Shown: positions 24,078 to 32,881 of the stretch, piece after piece | Layout: the number at the start of each line of letters is the position of its first letter | How positions within the stretch are numbered: position 1 is the stretch's first letter | The notes under the pieces: generated by a model | Database searches by the model: none | What the model was told of the DNA's origin: nothing | The model's input: the letters and a program-made list of their open reading frames with translations, nothing else | Assembly: GCF_003797775.2 (NCBI RefSeq) | Contig: NZ_CP060725.1 | Location: 1,916,001 to 1,980,000 of the forward strand | Direction: 5' to 3' | Source of the DNA: Sphingopyxis sp. OPL5 | GTDB taxonomy: Bacteria; Pseudomonadota; Alphaproteobacteria; Sphingomonadales; Sphingomonadaceae | DNA: 64,000 nucleotides | Program-made: the position numbers and the translations under genes

Positions 24078-26591
24078 ATGCGGGTCCAATTTTCGCGCCG
24101 CGCGCTGCTTCTGGCTTCGCTGTCGGGCGCGGTGCTTTCCTCGACGCCTGCGCTGGCGCAGGAAGCCGACACCAAGGGCTATGACGACGAAATCATTGTC
24201 ACCGCGCAGAAGCGCGAAGAAAATCTCCAGAATGTCCCGATCAGCATCCAGGCACTGGGCACCCGCAAGCTCGACCAGCTGAACGTTGGCAATTTCGAGG
24301 ATTTCTCGAAACTGCTGCCAAGCGTGTCCTTCCAGTCGAGCCAGCCCGGCGTGACGACCGTCTATATGCGCGGCGTCGCCAGCGGCGGCGACGGCAACCA
24401 TTCGGGTTCACTGCCCAGCGTCGGCGTCTATCTCGACGAACAGCCGGTGACGACGATCGGCGGCACGCTCGACGTCCATGTCTATGACATCGCGCGCATC
24501 GAATCGCTCGCGGGTCCGCAGGGCACATTGTACGGCGCCTCGTCGCAGGCCGGGACGATCCGCATCATCACCAACAAACCCGACACCAGCGGCTTCGAAG
24601 GCCGCGTCGACGGCGAGCTCAACAGCGTCAAGAGCGGCGGCATGGGCGGCAAGATCGAGGGCATGATCAACGCCCCGATCAGCGAGATGGCGGCGGTGCG
24701 CCTGGTCGGCTGGTATCAGCGCGACGCGGGCTATATCGACAATGTGCCCGGCACGCGGACCTTCTGCGGCACGCCCACCCGCGACGGGAACGGCGATATC
24801 GATGGCTGTATCCGCGATGGCATCTCGGTCAACAACGCCGGGTTCGTGAAGAAGAATTTCAACGATGCCGAAATCTATGGCGGTCGCGCCGCGCTGAAGG
24901 TCGACCTCGACGACAACTGGACGGTGACACCGACCCTGCTGTACCAGAAGCAGACGAGCAGCGGCACCTTTGCACAGGACCCGCGTGTCGGCGACCTGCA
25001 GGTCCAGCGCTTTTACCCCGACGAACGTAGCGACAAATTCATCCAGGCGGCGCTGACAATCGAGGGCAAGCTGGGCAATTTCGACATCACCTATGCCGGG
25101 GCCTATCTCGACCGCAAAGCGTATCAGATTAACGACTACACCGACTATGCCGAGGCCTATGACGCACTCTACGAACCGGTCGGCGGTCTTGCCAATTATT
25201 TCTATTTTTCGGACAATGCCGGCAACACCATCGACCCGCGCCAGTTCATCATCGGGACCGACCATTTCCGCAAGATGAGCCAGGAACTGCGCGTCTCGTC
25301 GCCGCAGGACGAACGCTTCCGCGTTGTCGCCGGGCTGTTCTACCAGCGCCAGAGCAACCAGATCCACCAAGACTATAAGGTTCCCGGCCTTGCCGACGCC
25401 TTGTCGGTCAACGGCCTGCCCGGCACGCTATGGCTGACCGAGCAGAAGCGCGTCGACAAGGATTATGCGGCGTTCGGCGAAGCGAGCTTCGATATCACCC
25501 CAACGCTGACACTGACCGGCGGCGGCCGCTATTATAAATATGATAACAGCCTGATCGGCTTCTTCGGATTTGGCCGCAACCCGAACGGCCCTCCGTTCAA
25601 CGGCGCGGGCAGTTCACGCACCGGTGTCGCGGGCTGTTACACGACGACGGGCGCGATCCTGCGCGACAATCCGGGCGGCACCTTATTGCCCGCCGCGGTA
25701 CCGGGTGGTCCCTGCACCAACCTCGCCGATTTCGTCGGCGGCGAATTGGTACCGAAACGTACCAAGGACACGGGGTTCACGCACCGCGTGAACCTGACCT
25801 GGAAGCCCAGCGAGGATGTGATGACCTATGCGACCTGGTCGCGCGGTTTCCGTCCCGGCGGCATCAACCGGCGCGGCACGATTCCACCCTATGCCGCCGA
25901 CTTCCTCACCAATTATGAGCTGGGGATCAAGACGACATTGGCGGACGGCATGGTCCGGCTCAACGCGGCGGTGTATATGCAGGACTGGAAGCGTTTCCAG
26001 TTCTCATTCCTGGGAGAGAACAGCTTTACCGAGATTCACAATGGTCCGAACGCGCGGATCAAGGGGATCGAGGCCGATATCAACATCCGGCCGACTCAGG
26101 GCCTCACCATCACGGCGGCGGCATCCTATACCGACGCCAAGACGCGCAACAATCTGTGCACATTCGACGACCCGACCTATGTCTGTGCCACCGACGATCC
26201 GACCGATCCGGACAAGTTCATCGCCGCGAAGAAAGGCACGCGCCTGCCCGTGACGCCGAAGTTCAACGGCAATGCGACGGTGCGGTACCAGTTCCCGGTC
26301 GGACCCGGCGAGATGCATTTCCAGTCGGTGATCGCGCATCGCGGATCCGCGACCCCCGACATCCGCGTCGACACCGCGACCGCGCTGGGCCGGGTCAAGG
26401 GGTCGACGACGGTCGATTTCGCCGCCGGCTTCGAATGGAGTTCGTACAGTTTCGAACTGTTCCTGCAGAATGCGTTCGACGAGCGCGCGCAGCTGGCGCG
26501 TTATTCGAACTGCGGCCAGTGCGACGGCCGTGTGCAGATTCTGGTGAACCAGCCCCGGACGATCGGGGCGCGGCTGGGCGCCAAGTTCTGA
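24078..26591 (+). CDS. TonB-dependent outer-membrane receptor
   Basis: This 837-residue receptor starts MRVQFSRRALLLASLSGAVL with signal cleavage after ALAQ. A TonB-box-like DEIIVTAQKRE opens the mature protein, followed by a plug domain (NVPISIQALGT, YMRGVASGGD, IESLAGPQGTLYGASSQAGT) and a 22-strand-type barrel ending ARLGAKF. Such receptors import siderophores, vitamin B12 or, in sphingomonads, many carbon compounds; the substrate is not evident. The ATG at 24078 is used because the signal peptide begins there. The permease 5 nt downstream suggests an amino-acid or peptide-related substrate, which is inference. Confidence 0.93.
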   Translation: MRVQFSRRALLLASLSGAVLSSTPALAQEADTKGYDDEIIVTAQKREENLQNVPISIQALGTRKLDQLNVGNFEDFSKLLPSVSFQSSQPGVTTVYMRGVASGGDGNHSGSLPSVGVYLDEQPVTTIGGTLDVHVYDIARIESLAGPQGTLYGASSQAGTIRIITNKPDTSGFEGRVDGELNSVKSGGMGGKIEGMINAPISEMAAVRLVGWYQRDAGYIDNVPGTRTFCGTPTRDGNGDIDGCIRDGISVNNAGFVKKNFNDAEIYGGRAALKVDLDDNWTVTPTLLYQKQTSSGTFAQDPRVGDLQVQRFYPDERSDKFIQAALTIEGKLGNFDITYAGAYLDRKAYQINDYTDYAEAYDALYEPVGGLANYFYFSDNAGNTIDPRQFIIGTDHFRKMSQELRVSSPQDERFRVVAGLFYQRQSNQIHQDYKVPGLADALSVNGLPGTLWLTEQKRVDKDYAAFGEASFDITPTLTLTGGGRYYKYDNSLIGFFGFGRNPNGPPFNGAGSSRTGVAGCYTTTGAILRDNPGGTLLPAAVPGGPCTNLADFVGGELVPKRTKDTGFTHRVNLTWKPSEDVMTYATWSRGFRPGGINRRGTIPPYAADFLTNYELGIKTTLADGMVRLNAAVYMQDWKRFQFSFLGENSFTEIHNGPNARIKGIEADINIRPTQGLTITAAASYTDAKTRNNLCTFDDPTYVCATDDPTDPDKFIAAKKGTRLPVTPKFNGNATVRYQFPVGPGEMHFQSVIAHRGSATPDIRVDTATALGRVKGSTTVDFAAGFEWSSYSFELFLQNAFDERAQLARYSNCGQCDGRVQILVNQPRTIGARLGAKF

Positions 26592-26595
26592 TCGG

Positions 26596-27924
26596 GTGAC
26601 GGTCACGCAAACCAACGACGAAAGGCCGGGCCAAAAGCTCGGCCTTTTGATGTGCGTCGCGCTCGGCATGGGAAACATGATCGGGTCGGGCGTCTTCCTG
26701 CTGCCGCGCGACCTCGCCCCGCTCGGCTGGAACGCGGTCATCGGCTGGGGCGTGTCGATCGCCGGGACCCTGTGCCTTGCGGTCGCTTTCGCGCGGCTGG
26801 CGAAGCGGCTCCCGACGGGCTGCGCGACCTACACCTATGCCGCCGCGGCCTTCGGCCCCGGGACCGGCTTCATCGTGGCCTGGAGTTACTGGATCAGTTG
26901 CTGGACCGTCGTCGCGACGCTCGCGGTGGCGGCGATCAGCAATTTGTCGATCCTTGTGCCGGCGCTCGCGGATGGCGGCGCGAGTACCGCGCTGATCGCG
27001 ATCGGCTTCATCTGGTTCTTCACCCTCGTTAATTTGATGGGCGTGCGCCGTGCCGGCGGGGCGCAATTGCTCACTCTCGGCCTCAAGTTGATCCCTGTCG
27101 TCGGCGCGGTGCTGGTGGCGCTGTGGCTATGGGGCAATGGCACCGCCCCGACCCCGACGATGGTCGGCACCCAGCCGGTGAGCCTCGACAATATCGGTAC
27201 CGCCGCGACGCTGACCCTGTTCGCGCTGCTCGGCTTCGAAAGCGCCTGCGTCGTCGGCGACCGGGTACGCGAGCCCGAACGCACGATCCCGCGCGCGACG
27301 ATTATCGCAGCCGCGACGACCGGGCTGCTCTATCTCCTGTCCTGCACGGCGGTCACCCTGCTGCTGCCGCTCGAAACGCTCGAGGCGTCGAACGCCGCCT
27401 ATGCGACCTTTTTCGGCACGCTCGTCAGCCCTTCGGCAGGGCAGGCCGTCGCGCTGTTCGCCGCGATCGCGGCGCTCGGCGCGCTCAACGGCTTCGTCCT
27501 CTTGCAGGGCGAAATCCCGCGCGACCTGGCGCATCGCCGCCTGCTGCCGCCGATCTTTGCGCGCGATAACCGCTTTGCCGTGCCCTGGTTCACCCAGATC
27601 GTGTCGAGCGCGCTCGCCAGTTTCGTCGTCTATGCAAACTATGCCCGCGGGCTGGCCGAATTGTTCAAATTCATGGTGCTGGTGACGACCTCGACCGCGA
27701 TCATCTTCTACATCGTCGGGGCGCTCGCTGCGCTGAAGCTCGAGCGCAGCGGCGCAATCAAGGCCTCGCCGGGGTTCGTCGCCCTGACGCTGCTCGGTTT
27801 TCTCTACAGCTGCTGGGCCTTTTATGGCGCCGGCTGGGAAGCCAGCCTGTGGAGCCTCGGGCTGACCGCCGCCGGGCTGCCGATATATCTCGCGATGCGT
27901 CGCGCCCGGCCCGCTGCCGCCTGA
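26596..27924 (+). CDS. APC-family amino acid permease/antiporter
   Basis: The 442-residue protein has about twelve hydrophobic spans and the APC substrate-binding signature GMGNMIGSGVFLLPRDLAP in helix 1, with WSYWISCWTVVATLAV and LLGFESACVVGDRV later. It most resembles the AdiC/PotE/CadB subgroup of amino-acid:polyamine antiporters. It begins with GTG 5 nt after the TonB receptor stop, so the pair is one unit: outer-membrane uptake plus inner-membrane transport. An intrinsic terminator follows at 27970. Confidence 0.9.
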   Translation: MTVTQTNDERPGQKLGLLMCVALGMGNMIGSGVFLLPRDLAPLGWNAVIGWGVSIAGTLCLAVAFARLAKRLPTGCATYTYAAAAFGPGTGFIVAWSYWISCWTVVATLAVAAISNLSILVPALADGGASTALIAIGFIWFFTLVNLMGVRRAGGAQLLTLGLKLIPVVGAVLVALWLWGNGTAPTPTMVGTQPVSLDNIGTAATLTLFALLGFESACVVGDRVREPERTIPRATIIAAATTGLLYLLSCTAVTLLLPLETLEASNAAYATFFGTLVSPSAGQAVALFAAIAALGALNGFVLLQGEIPRDLAHRRLLPPIFARDNRFAVPWFTQIVSSALASFVVYANYARGLAELFKFMVLVTTSTAIIFYIVGALAALKLERSGAIKASPGFVALTLLGFLYSCWAFYGAGWEASLWSLGLTAAGLPIYLAMRRARPAAA

Positions 27925-27969
27925 AACTTGCCTGCAAGCGGGAAATCGCTTATCGGCGAAATCCCGTTG

Positions 27970-27989
27970 GCCCAGATTCGGGCTTTTTT
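27970..27989 (+). terminator. Rho-independent terminator of the receptor-permease operon
   Basis: GCCC-AGATTC-GGGC is followed by six T, 45 nt after the permease stop. The stem is short but well placed. Confidence 0.65.
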
Positions 27990-28021
27990 GGAGACGTGAC
28001 GTGTCGGACCGCCGAACAAAC

Positions 28022-28038
28022 CAGGGTTTGAAACCCTG
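28022..28038. repeat. Perfect palindrome between convergent genes
   Basis: CAGGGTTT-G-AAACCCTG is a perfect inverted repeat with 8-bp arms in the 336-bp gap between the permease and the leftward oxidoreductase 3' ends. Its function is unknown. Confidence 0.5.
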
Positions 28039-28142
28039 CGGCGTCCGCCCGCTGTCGTAGCGCGTTTTTCCTGACGCGGTGCGCCCGGGCGCTGCCGCAA
28101 TTTCAACCCGCCAACATCAACTCAGCCGTCGGGCGCCGTGCG

Positions 28143-28174
28143 GCCGCAGGCCGCAGGCCGCAGGCCGCAGGCAG
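28143..28174. repeat. Heptanucleotide tandem repeat (GCCGCAG, four copies and a part)
   Basis: Four exact GCCGCAG units span 28143-28170, followed by GCAG. The unit is not a multiple of three and the tract is intergenic, about 90 bp past the 3' end of the PYROXD2-like gene. Such tracts can vary in copy number. Apart from the terminator and palindrome noted, I see nothing else in 27925-28260. Confidence 0.8.
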
Positions 28175-28260
28175 GTATTTATGACGATGCAGCGCTGGTC
28201 GAGAGGCTGCGGCGCGAGCGCACCGCGCGCCCCGCGATGCCGCAGCCGATGGGGTTCGGA

Positions 28261-29868
28261 TCAGACGCGCCACTTCGGCGCGAAGAAACCCCGGTCGCGT
28301 AGCACCACTTCGGCGGCATTATGCCCCGGCGCGCCGGTGACGCCGCCGCCGGGGTGGGCGCCCGCGCCGCACATGTAGAGATTCCTGACCGGGCCGCGAT
28401 AGCCGCCGTTGCCGAGCACCGGGCGCGCGGCCCACAGCTGGTCGAGCGTCATATTGCCGTGCATGATATCGCCGCCGATGAGGCCGAACTTGCGTTCGAG
28501 GCCTTTCGGCGACAGGCGCGTCTGGCCGACGATGCTGGCGCGGAAGCCCGGCGCATGTGCCTCGACGGTATCGATGATCGCGTCGGCGGCAGCGCCTTCC
28601 TCATCGTCCCAGTCGCGACCATCGGGCAGCTCGGGCGCGAACTGCTGACAAAAGAGGCTGGCGACATGCTGACCGGGAGGCGCGAGACTGTCGTCGACGG
28701 TCGAGGGAATCAGCATTTCGACGATCGGCTTCTTCGACCAGCCGAACTGTTTCGCGTCGAGGAAGGCGCGGTCCATATAGTCGAGTGTCGGCGCGAGGAT
28801 GATCCCCGACTGGTGATGTTCGCCGGGTTCGGGCAGGCAGGTGAACTTGGGGAGTTCCGACAGCGCGACATTCATGCGGAAGGTGCCGCTGCCCGCCTTG
28901 AAACCGCGGATACGGCGCTGAAAATCGCCCGGCAGGTCGGACGCGTCCATCAGCCGTTCGTAGAGCAGTTTCGGCCCGACATTGGCGATGACGCGCGCCG
29001 CAGCGATCTCCTCGCCGCCGACGAGGCGCACGCCCGCGGCTTTGTCGCCGTCGACAAGCACTTTCTCGACCGGGCTTTCGAGGCTGATCTCGACGCCGAG
29101 GTCGCGGCAGACCTTGGCCATGATCTCGGTGATCTTGCCCATGCCGCCGACGCTGTGACCCCAGGCGCCCTTCTTGCCATTCACTTCTCCGAAGACATGG
29201 TGGAGGAGGACATAGGCGCTGCCCGGCGTGTCGGGGCTGGCATAATTGCCGACCACCGCGTCGAAGCCAAAGGCGGCCAAGACCGCCTCGCTCTCGAACC
29301 AGCTGTCGAGCATCGTGCGCGCCGACTTGGTGAAGAGGTCGAGCACGTCGCGCTGCTGTTCGAGGCTGAGCCCCGCGAAACGCCGCCCCTGCCGCGCGCC
29401 GTCGATCAGCGTGCGGAAGCCTTCGCCCACGTTAGGAGGGACGCGAAGCGCGAGGTCGCGGAGCAGTTCGGCGACATTTTCGAGCGCATCATAATATTGG
29501 GGCAGAACCTCGGCGTCGTGGTTCGAGAATTTGCGGAATTCGGCCTGGGTGCGTTCGAGCCCGCCACCGAGCTTCAGATAGCCGCCATCCTCCTGCGGCA
29601 GGAAATTGCTGATCGGGCGCTCGATGACGCGATAGCCATGATCGGCGAGCTTCATGTCGGCGATCACCTTGGGCTGGAGCAGGCTGACCGTGTAGCTCGC
29701 GACCGAATTGCGGAAGCCCGGCGCGAACTCCTCGGTCACTGCGGCGCCGCCGACGACGTCGCGCGCCTCGACGATACGCACCTTGAGCCCCGCCTTGGCG
29801 AGATAGAAGGCGCAGACGAGGCCGTTGTGGCCGGCGCCGATAATCAGGGCGTCATAGGCTTTGGTCAT
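28261..29868 (-). CDS. FAD-dependent oxidoreductase, phytoene-desaturase/PYROXD2-like
   Basis: This 535-residue flavoprotein starts MTKAYDALIIGAGHNGLVCA, a Rossmann FAD-binding motif, with VEARDVVGGAAVTEEFAPGF and a C-terminal FAD motif NLYMCGAGAHPGGGVTGAPG. It belongs to the amine-oxidase/phytoene-desaturase superfamily, closest in pattern to mammalian PYROXD2. The substrate is unknown. It is the last gene of a leftward three-gene operon; its start overlaps the end of the FAD monooxygenase gene by 4 nt. Carotenoid synthesis is a weaker alternative because no other crt genes are nearby. Confidence 0.85.
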   Translation of the reverse strand: MTKAYDALIIGAGHNGLVCAFYLAKAGLKVRIVEARDVVGGAAVTEEFAPGFRNSVASYTVSLLQPKVIADMKLADHGYRVIERPISNFLPQEDGGYLKLGGGLERTQAEFRKFSNHDAEVLPQYYDALENVAELLRDLALRVPPNVGEGFRTLIDGARQGRRFAGLSLEQQRDVLDLFTKSARTMLDSWFESEAVLAAFGFDAVVGNYASPDTPGSAYVLLHHVFGEVNGKKGAWGHSVGGMGKITEIMAKVCRDLGVEISLESPVEKVLVDGDKAAGVRLVGGEEIAAARVIANVGPKLLYERLMDASDLPGDFQRRIRGFKAGSGTFRMNVALSELPKFTCLPEPGEHHQSGIILAPTLDYMDRAFLDAKQFGWSKKPIVEMLIPSTVDDSLAPPGQHVASLFCQQFAPELPDGRDWDDEEGAAADAIIDTVEAHAPGFRASIVGQTRLSPKGLERKFGLIGGDIMHGNMTLDQLWAARPVLGNGGYRGPVRNLYMCGAGAHPGGGVTGAPGHNAAEVVLRDRGFFAPKWRV

Positions 29869-31085
29869 GGGAAGTCTTTCGCAAGCGGGGATTGGACATG
29901 CTGGCGGCCGAAGCCGAGGCCGAGGATGCGGCCCGGAATCCGGCGCAGCAGCGGAATGCGGTTAAGCAGGCGCACCACGAAGGGCACGCTGGTAATTTCG
30001 CCGCGCAGCATCGGTTCGATGACGCGCTGGTGTGCGAAACGCTGGACCGCCTGCATGCGCGTGGTAGGTGTCCAGCGGCGGTCCTGCACGCGCGCAAGCA
30101 GCGGATCGGGATCGGCGCCGGCGGCGAGCGGGGCGGCGAGAATATTGGCCGCTGCGACGGCGTCCTGCACCGCAAGGTTGATGCCGACCCCGCCGACGGG
30201 CGACATCGCATGCGCCGCGTCGCCGATCGCGAGCAGCCCCGGGCGCGACCAGCGGGTCAGCCGGTCGAGCGCGACCGAGAGCAATTTCACATCGTCGAAG
30301 CTCTGGATCGCGTCGATCCCGGCGGCGAGGCCGGGGGCGATGGCAACGATTTCGTTACGGAAGGCCGCGATGCCGCGCGCCTCGAACGGCGTGAAGCCGC
30401 CCTTTTCGATGACCCGCGCGCATTGCCAATAATCGCCGCGCGGGATCGCGACGACCATGCCGCGCGTGTCGATCGAGCCGAGCGCGACCTCGGACATATC
30501 CATGCCCGCGGGCACGGGCACGCGGAACCACAGCACGTCTATCGGCGCGCCGAGATCCTCCAGCGGCAGTTCGGCCGCATCGCGCAGTACCGAACGGCGT
30601 CCGTCGGCGGCGATGACGAGCCGCGCGGGCAGCGTCTCGCCGCTCGCGAGCGTCACGCCGCTGACGCGGTTCGCGGCATCGTAAGAGAGTCCGCTCGCCT
30701 CGGTCGACATGCGCAGGTCGAAGGTCAGATATTTGCGCCCGTGTCTCGCGATGAAATCGAGCAGGTCCCATTGTGGCATCATCGCGACGAAGCGCGCCGC
30801 GACGGGCAAATGCTTCATCGTCGCGATCGTATAGCGCTGCCCAAGCAGGTTGAGCGTCATCGTGTCGATCGCGGCGTGGGGTTCTTTCAGCAGTTCCTCA
30901 AGCAGCCCGATCTCGTGGAACAGTTCGAGCGTCGAGGGATGCACGGTGTCCCCGCGGAAATCGCGGAGGAAATCGGCGTGCTTTTCAAGGATCGTGACGG
31001 GCACCCCGGCGCGCGCGAGGAGCAGCCCCGCGACCATGCCGGCGGGGCCGCCGCCGACGATCACCACGGGCGCGTCGACGCTCAA
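29865..31085 (-). CDS. FAD-dependent aromatic-type monooxygenase
   Basis: The 406-residue group A flavoprotein monooxygenase has the GxGxxG motif VVIVGGGPAGMVAGLLLA, the DG motif VIAADGRRSVLR, and the GD motif GLLAIGDAAHAMSPVGGVGI. Family members use NAD(P)H and O2 to hydroxylate aromatic or polyketide substrates. It overlaps the Rieske gene upstream and the oxidoreductase downstream by 4 nt each, so the three enzymes are coordinately made. The mixture suggests successive oxidations of one compound; which compound cannot be said. Confidence 0.88.
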   Translation of the reverse strand: MSVDAPVVIVGGGPAGMVAGLLLARAGVPVTILEKHADFLRDFRGDTVHPSTLELFHEIGLLEELLKEPHAAIDTMTLNLLGQRYTIATMKHLPVAARFVAMMPQWDLLDFIARHGRKYLTFDLRMSTEASGLSYDAANRVSGVTLASGETLPARLVIAADGRRSVLRDAAELPLEDLGAPIDVLWFRVPVPAGMDMSEVALGSIDTRGMVVAIPRGDYWQCARVIEKGGFTPFEARGIAAFRNEIVAIAPGLAAGIDAIQSFDDVKLLSVALDRLTRWSRPGLLAIGDAAHAMSPVGGVGINLAVQDAVAAANILAAPLAAGADPDPLLARVQDRRWTPTTRMQAVQRFAHQRVIEPMLRGEITSVPFVVRLLNRIPLLRRIPGRILGLGFGRQHVQSPLAKDFP

Positions 31086-32248
31086 CGGCGGCTCCAGCCT
31101 GCAGCGGGCGGCTGTTCGAGTCGCGCCTCGGGGATGATATCGCGCATCCGCGCGCAGAAATGCTTGAGGCAGACTTCCTTGTCGCTGAGCGGACCCATGG
31201 TGAAGCTCCTCGACTGCATGCCCATCTGCACCCGCGTGATCAGCTCGGTATCCTCGGCATTGACCTGGCGATTGATGCGCCAGTTGAGGTAACGCGCGGC
31301 CTTCATTTCGCGGCGGTCGTCAGGCAGAACGTAGCTGATTTCGCGGATCAGGCAGGTCGTCGGGCCGGTCGGCAGCCATTGCATGAAATCGACCTGGTCG
31401 GGATAGATGTCGAACGCGACATTGGGCCAGAGCTTGAAATAGAGCCAATGGCGCTGATTCGCCTCCGGCAGGTGCGGGACCGGGGGCAGCAGGCGCTGGT
31501 ACATGCGCTCGGACCAGTTCACCGACGGCCGGTCGATCAGGTCGCCCCACATGCGGTCGACCTTGTCCTCGGCCTCGACGCCATAGCTTTTGCCGAACAG
31601 GCGGGTGAGGCCGGGGTGCGCTACGGGGATGTGGAGGCCATCCGAATAATTGTCGCCGACATTCTTCCAGTTCACCTCGCGCGGGCGGAGCGTGACGCGG
31701 CCGAGCGCGCCGAGGTCCTCGAAGCGATAGGGGTCTACCATCGCCTCATAGGGCGCCATCATGCTCGCGACCGACGGGCCGCCGTCGTCCTCGAGCCGCA
31801 CGAACCAGAAGCCGCGCCATTGTTCGAGGCCGATGGGGACGAGGCCCGCCTTGCTCTTGTCGAGCGTCGGATAGCTTGCCGAATCGGGGACACCGGTCAG
31901 CCGGCCGTCGAGGTCGTAGGTCCAGGCGTGATAGGGGCAGACGAGTTTCTTCGCGCAGCCGGTGGCGCCATCGACGAGACGCGAGCCGCGGTGGCGGCAG
32001 ACGTTGGTGAAGGCGCGCACGACCCGGTCGGCGCCGCGCACGAGGATGACGCTTTCGCCGCAATAGTCGATGCTGTGCCAGTCGCCCACATGGGGAATGT
32101 CGCTGTCGTGGCAGACGACTTGCCAGCTGGGGCGGAAGATGCGCTCCATTTCGGCCGCGTGGAAGTCGGGATCGCTGTAGGTCCAGGCGGGGAGCGACCA
32201 GCCGTCGAGGGGATCGATGTTGGTGAAAGTGTCGCGCAGCGTTGCCAT
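31082..32248 (-). CDS. Rieske non-heme iron oxygenase, large (alpha) subunit
   Basis: The 388-residue protein has a Rieske [2Fe-2S] site (CRHRGSRLV, then CPYHAW) and the mononuclear iron motif in DNYSDGLHIPVAHPG. The catalytic C-terminal domain is of the ring-hydroxylating dioxygenase type. Oxygenases of this group dihydroxylate aromatic rings or demethylate quaternary amines such as glycine betaine, choline or carnitine. No ferredoxin or reductase partner is adjacent, so electrons must come from elsewhere. The start at 32248 lies 34 bp from the divergent tetR start, with a strong palindrome between. Confidence 0.92.
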   Translation of the reverse strand: MATLRDTFTNIDPLDGWSLPAWTYSDPDFHAAEMERIFRPSWQVVCHDSDIPHVGDWHSIDYCGESVILVRGADRVVRAFTNVCRHRGSRLVDGATGCAKKLVCPYHAWTYDLDGRLTGVPDSASYPTLDKSKAGLVPIGLEQWRGFWFVRLEDDGGPSVASMMAPYEAMVDPYRFEDLGALGRVTLRPREVNWKNVGDNYSDGLHIPVAHPGLTRLFGKSYGVEAEDKVDRMWGDLIDRPSVNWSERMYQRLLPPVPHLPEANQRHWLYFKLWPNVAFDIYPDQVDFMQWLPTGPTTCLIREISYVLPDDRREMKAARYLNWRINRQVNAEDTELITRVQMGMQSRSFTMGPLSDKEVCLKHFCARMRDIIPEARLEQPPAAGWSRR

Positions 32249-32257
32249 GAGTCGATC

Positions 32258-32281
32258 CTTGTTGTACGATCGTATAACAAG
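32258..32281. promoter_or_regulatory. Near-perfect 24-bp palindromic operator between the Rieske gene and tetR
   Basis: Left arm CTTGTTGTACGA and right arm TCGTATAACAAG match in 11 of 12 positions around the centre CGATCG. It fills most of the 33-bp gap between divergent starts and touches the tetR ATG. TetR-family repressors bind such palindromes, so it is the likely shared operator. Confidence 0.8.
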
Positions 32282-32878
32282 ATGACCGCCGCTCGCCAAG
32301 CCTTTACGCGCGAAAGCGCCGATGCCCGCCGGACGGGCCTGGTCGAGGCGACGGCGGCGGTGCTGGCCGAGCAGGGGCTGGCGGGAACGAACGTCCGCGC
32401 GATCTGCGCGAAGGCGGGGGTGTCGCCCGGGCTTTTGCGCCATTATTTCGCGGGAATCGACGATCTGATCGCCGCCACCTACCGCGCGACGAGCGACCGG
32501 ATGGACGCGATTTTCGCCGCTGCGACCGAGGGCGCGGGACTCGATCCGCGCGCACGATTGAACGCCTATCTGACCGCGAGCTTCCGCCCGCCGGTGACCG
32601 ATCCCGAACTGCTCGGCGCGTGGACGGCGTTCTGGGCGCTGGCCCGAAGCGACGCACGGATGGTGCAGATCCACGCGGAAAGTTACGCCGGCTATCGCGC
32701 ACGGCTGGGCGACTTGCTCATCGCGTGCGGCGTGACGCCGGCCGAGGCCGCAAAACTGGCGGTTTTGCTGACCGCGATGGTCGACGGGCTATGGCTCGAA
32801 CTGTCGCTCGACGCCGAAAGCTTCGGCGCCGAGGCGGCAGTGGCGATGGTCGAGCGCGCGGTCGCGGCGCTCGTCTGA
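32282..32878 (+). CDS. TetR/AcrR-family repressor (BetI-like)
   Basis: The 198-residue regulator has an N-terminal helix-turn-helix (VRAICAKAGVSPGLLRHYF, about residues 38-56). Its ligand domain carries AVLLTAMVDGLWLELSL, resembling the BetI C-terminal type. The ATG at 32282 directly follows the palindrome and has no clear ribosome site, suggesting a very short or absent leader. It probably represses the divergent Rieske-monooxygenase operon and itself. BetI resemblance hints at a choline-like inducer, but this is weak inference. Confidence 0.88.
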   Translation: MTAARQAFTRESADARRTGLVEATAAVLAEQGLAGTNVRAICAKAGVSPGLLRHYFAGIDDLIAATYRATSDRMDAIFAAATEGAGLDPRARLNAYLTASFRPPVTDPELLGAWTAFWALARSDARMVQIHAESYAGYRARLGDLLIACGVTPAEAAKLAVLLTAMVDGLWLELSLDAESFGAEAAVAMVERAVAALV

Positions 32879-32881
32879 CTC

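Noticed and set aside
28143..28174. CRISPR or coding repeat
   Set aside because: The 7-bp unit is in direct contact without spacers and is not in a gene.
28261..29868. Carotenoid desaturase (crtI)
   Set aside because: The fold is related, but neighbours are oxygenases and no other carotenoid genes are present; PYROXD2-like motifs fit better.
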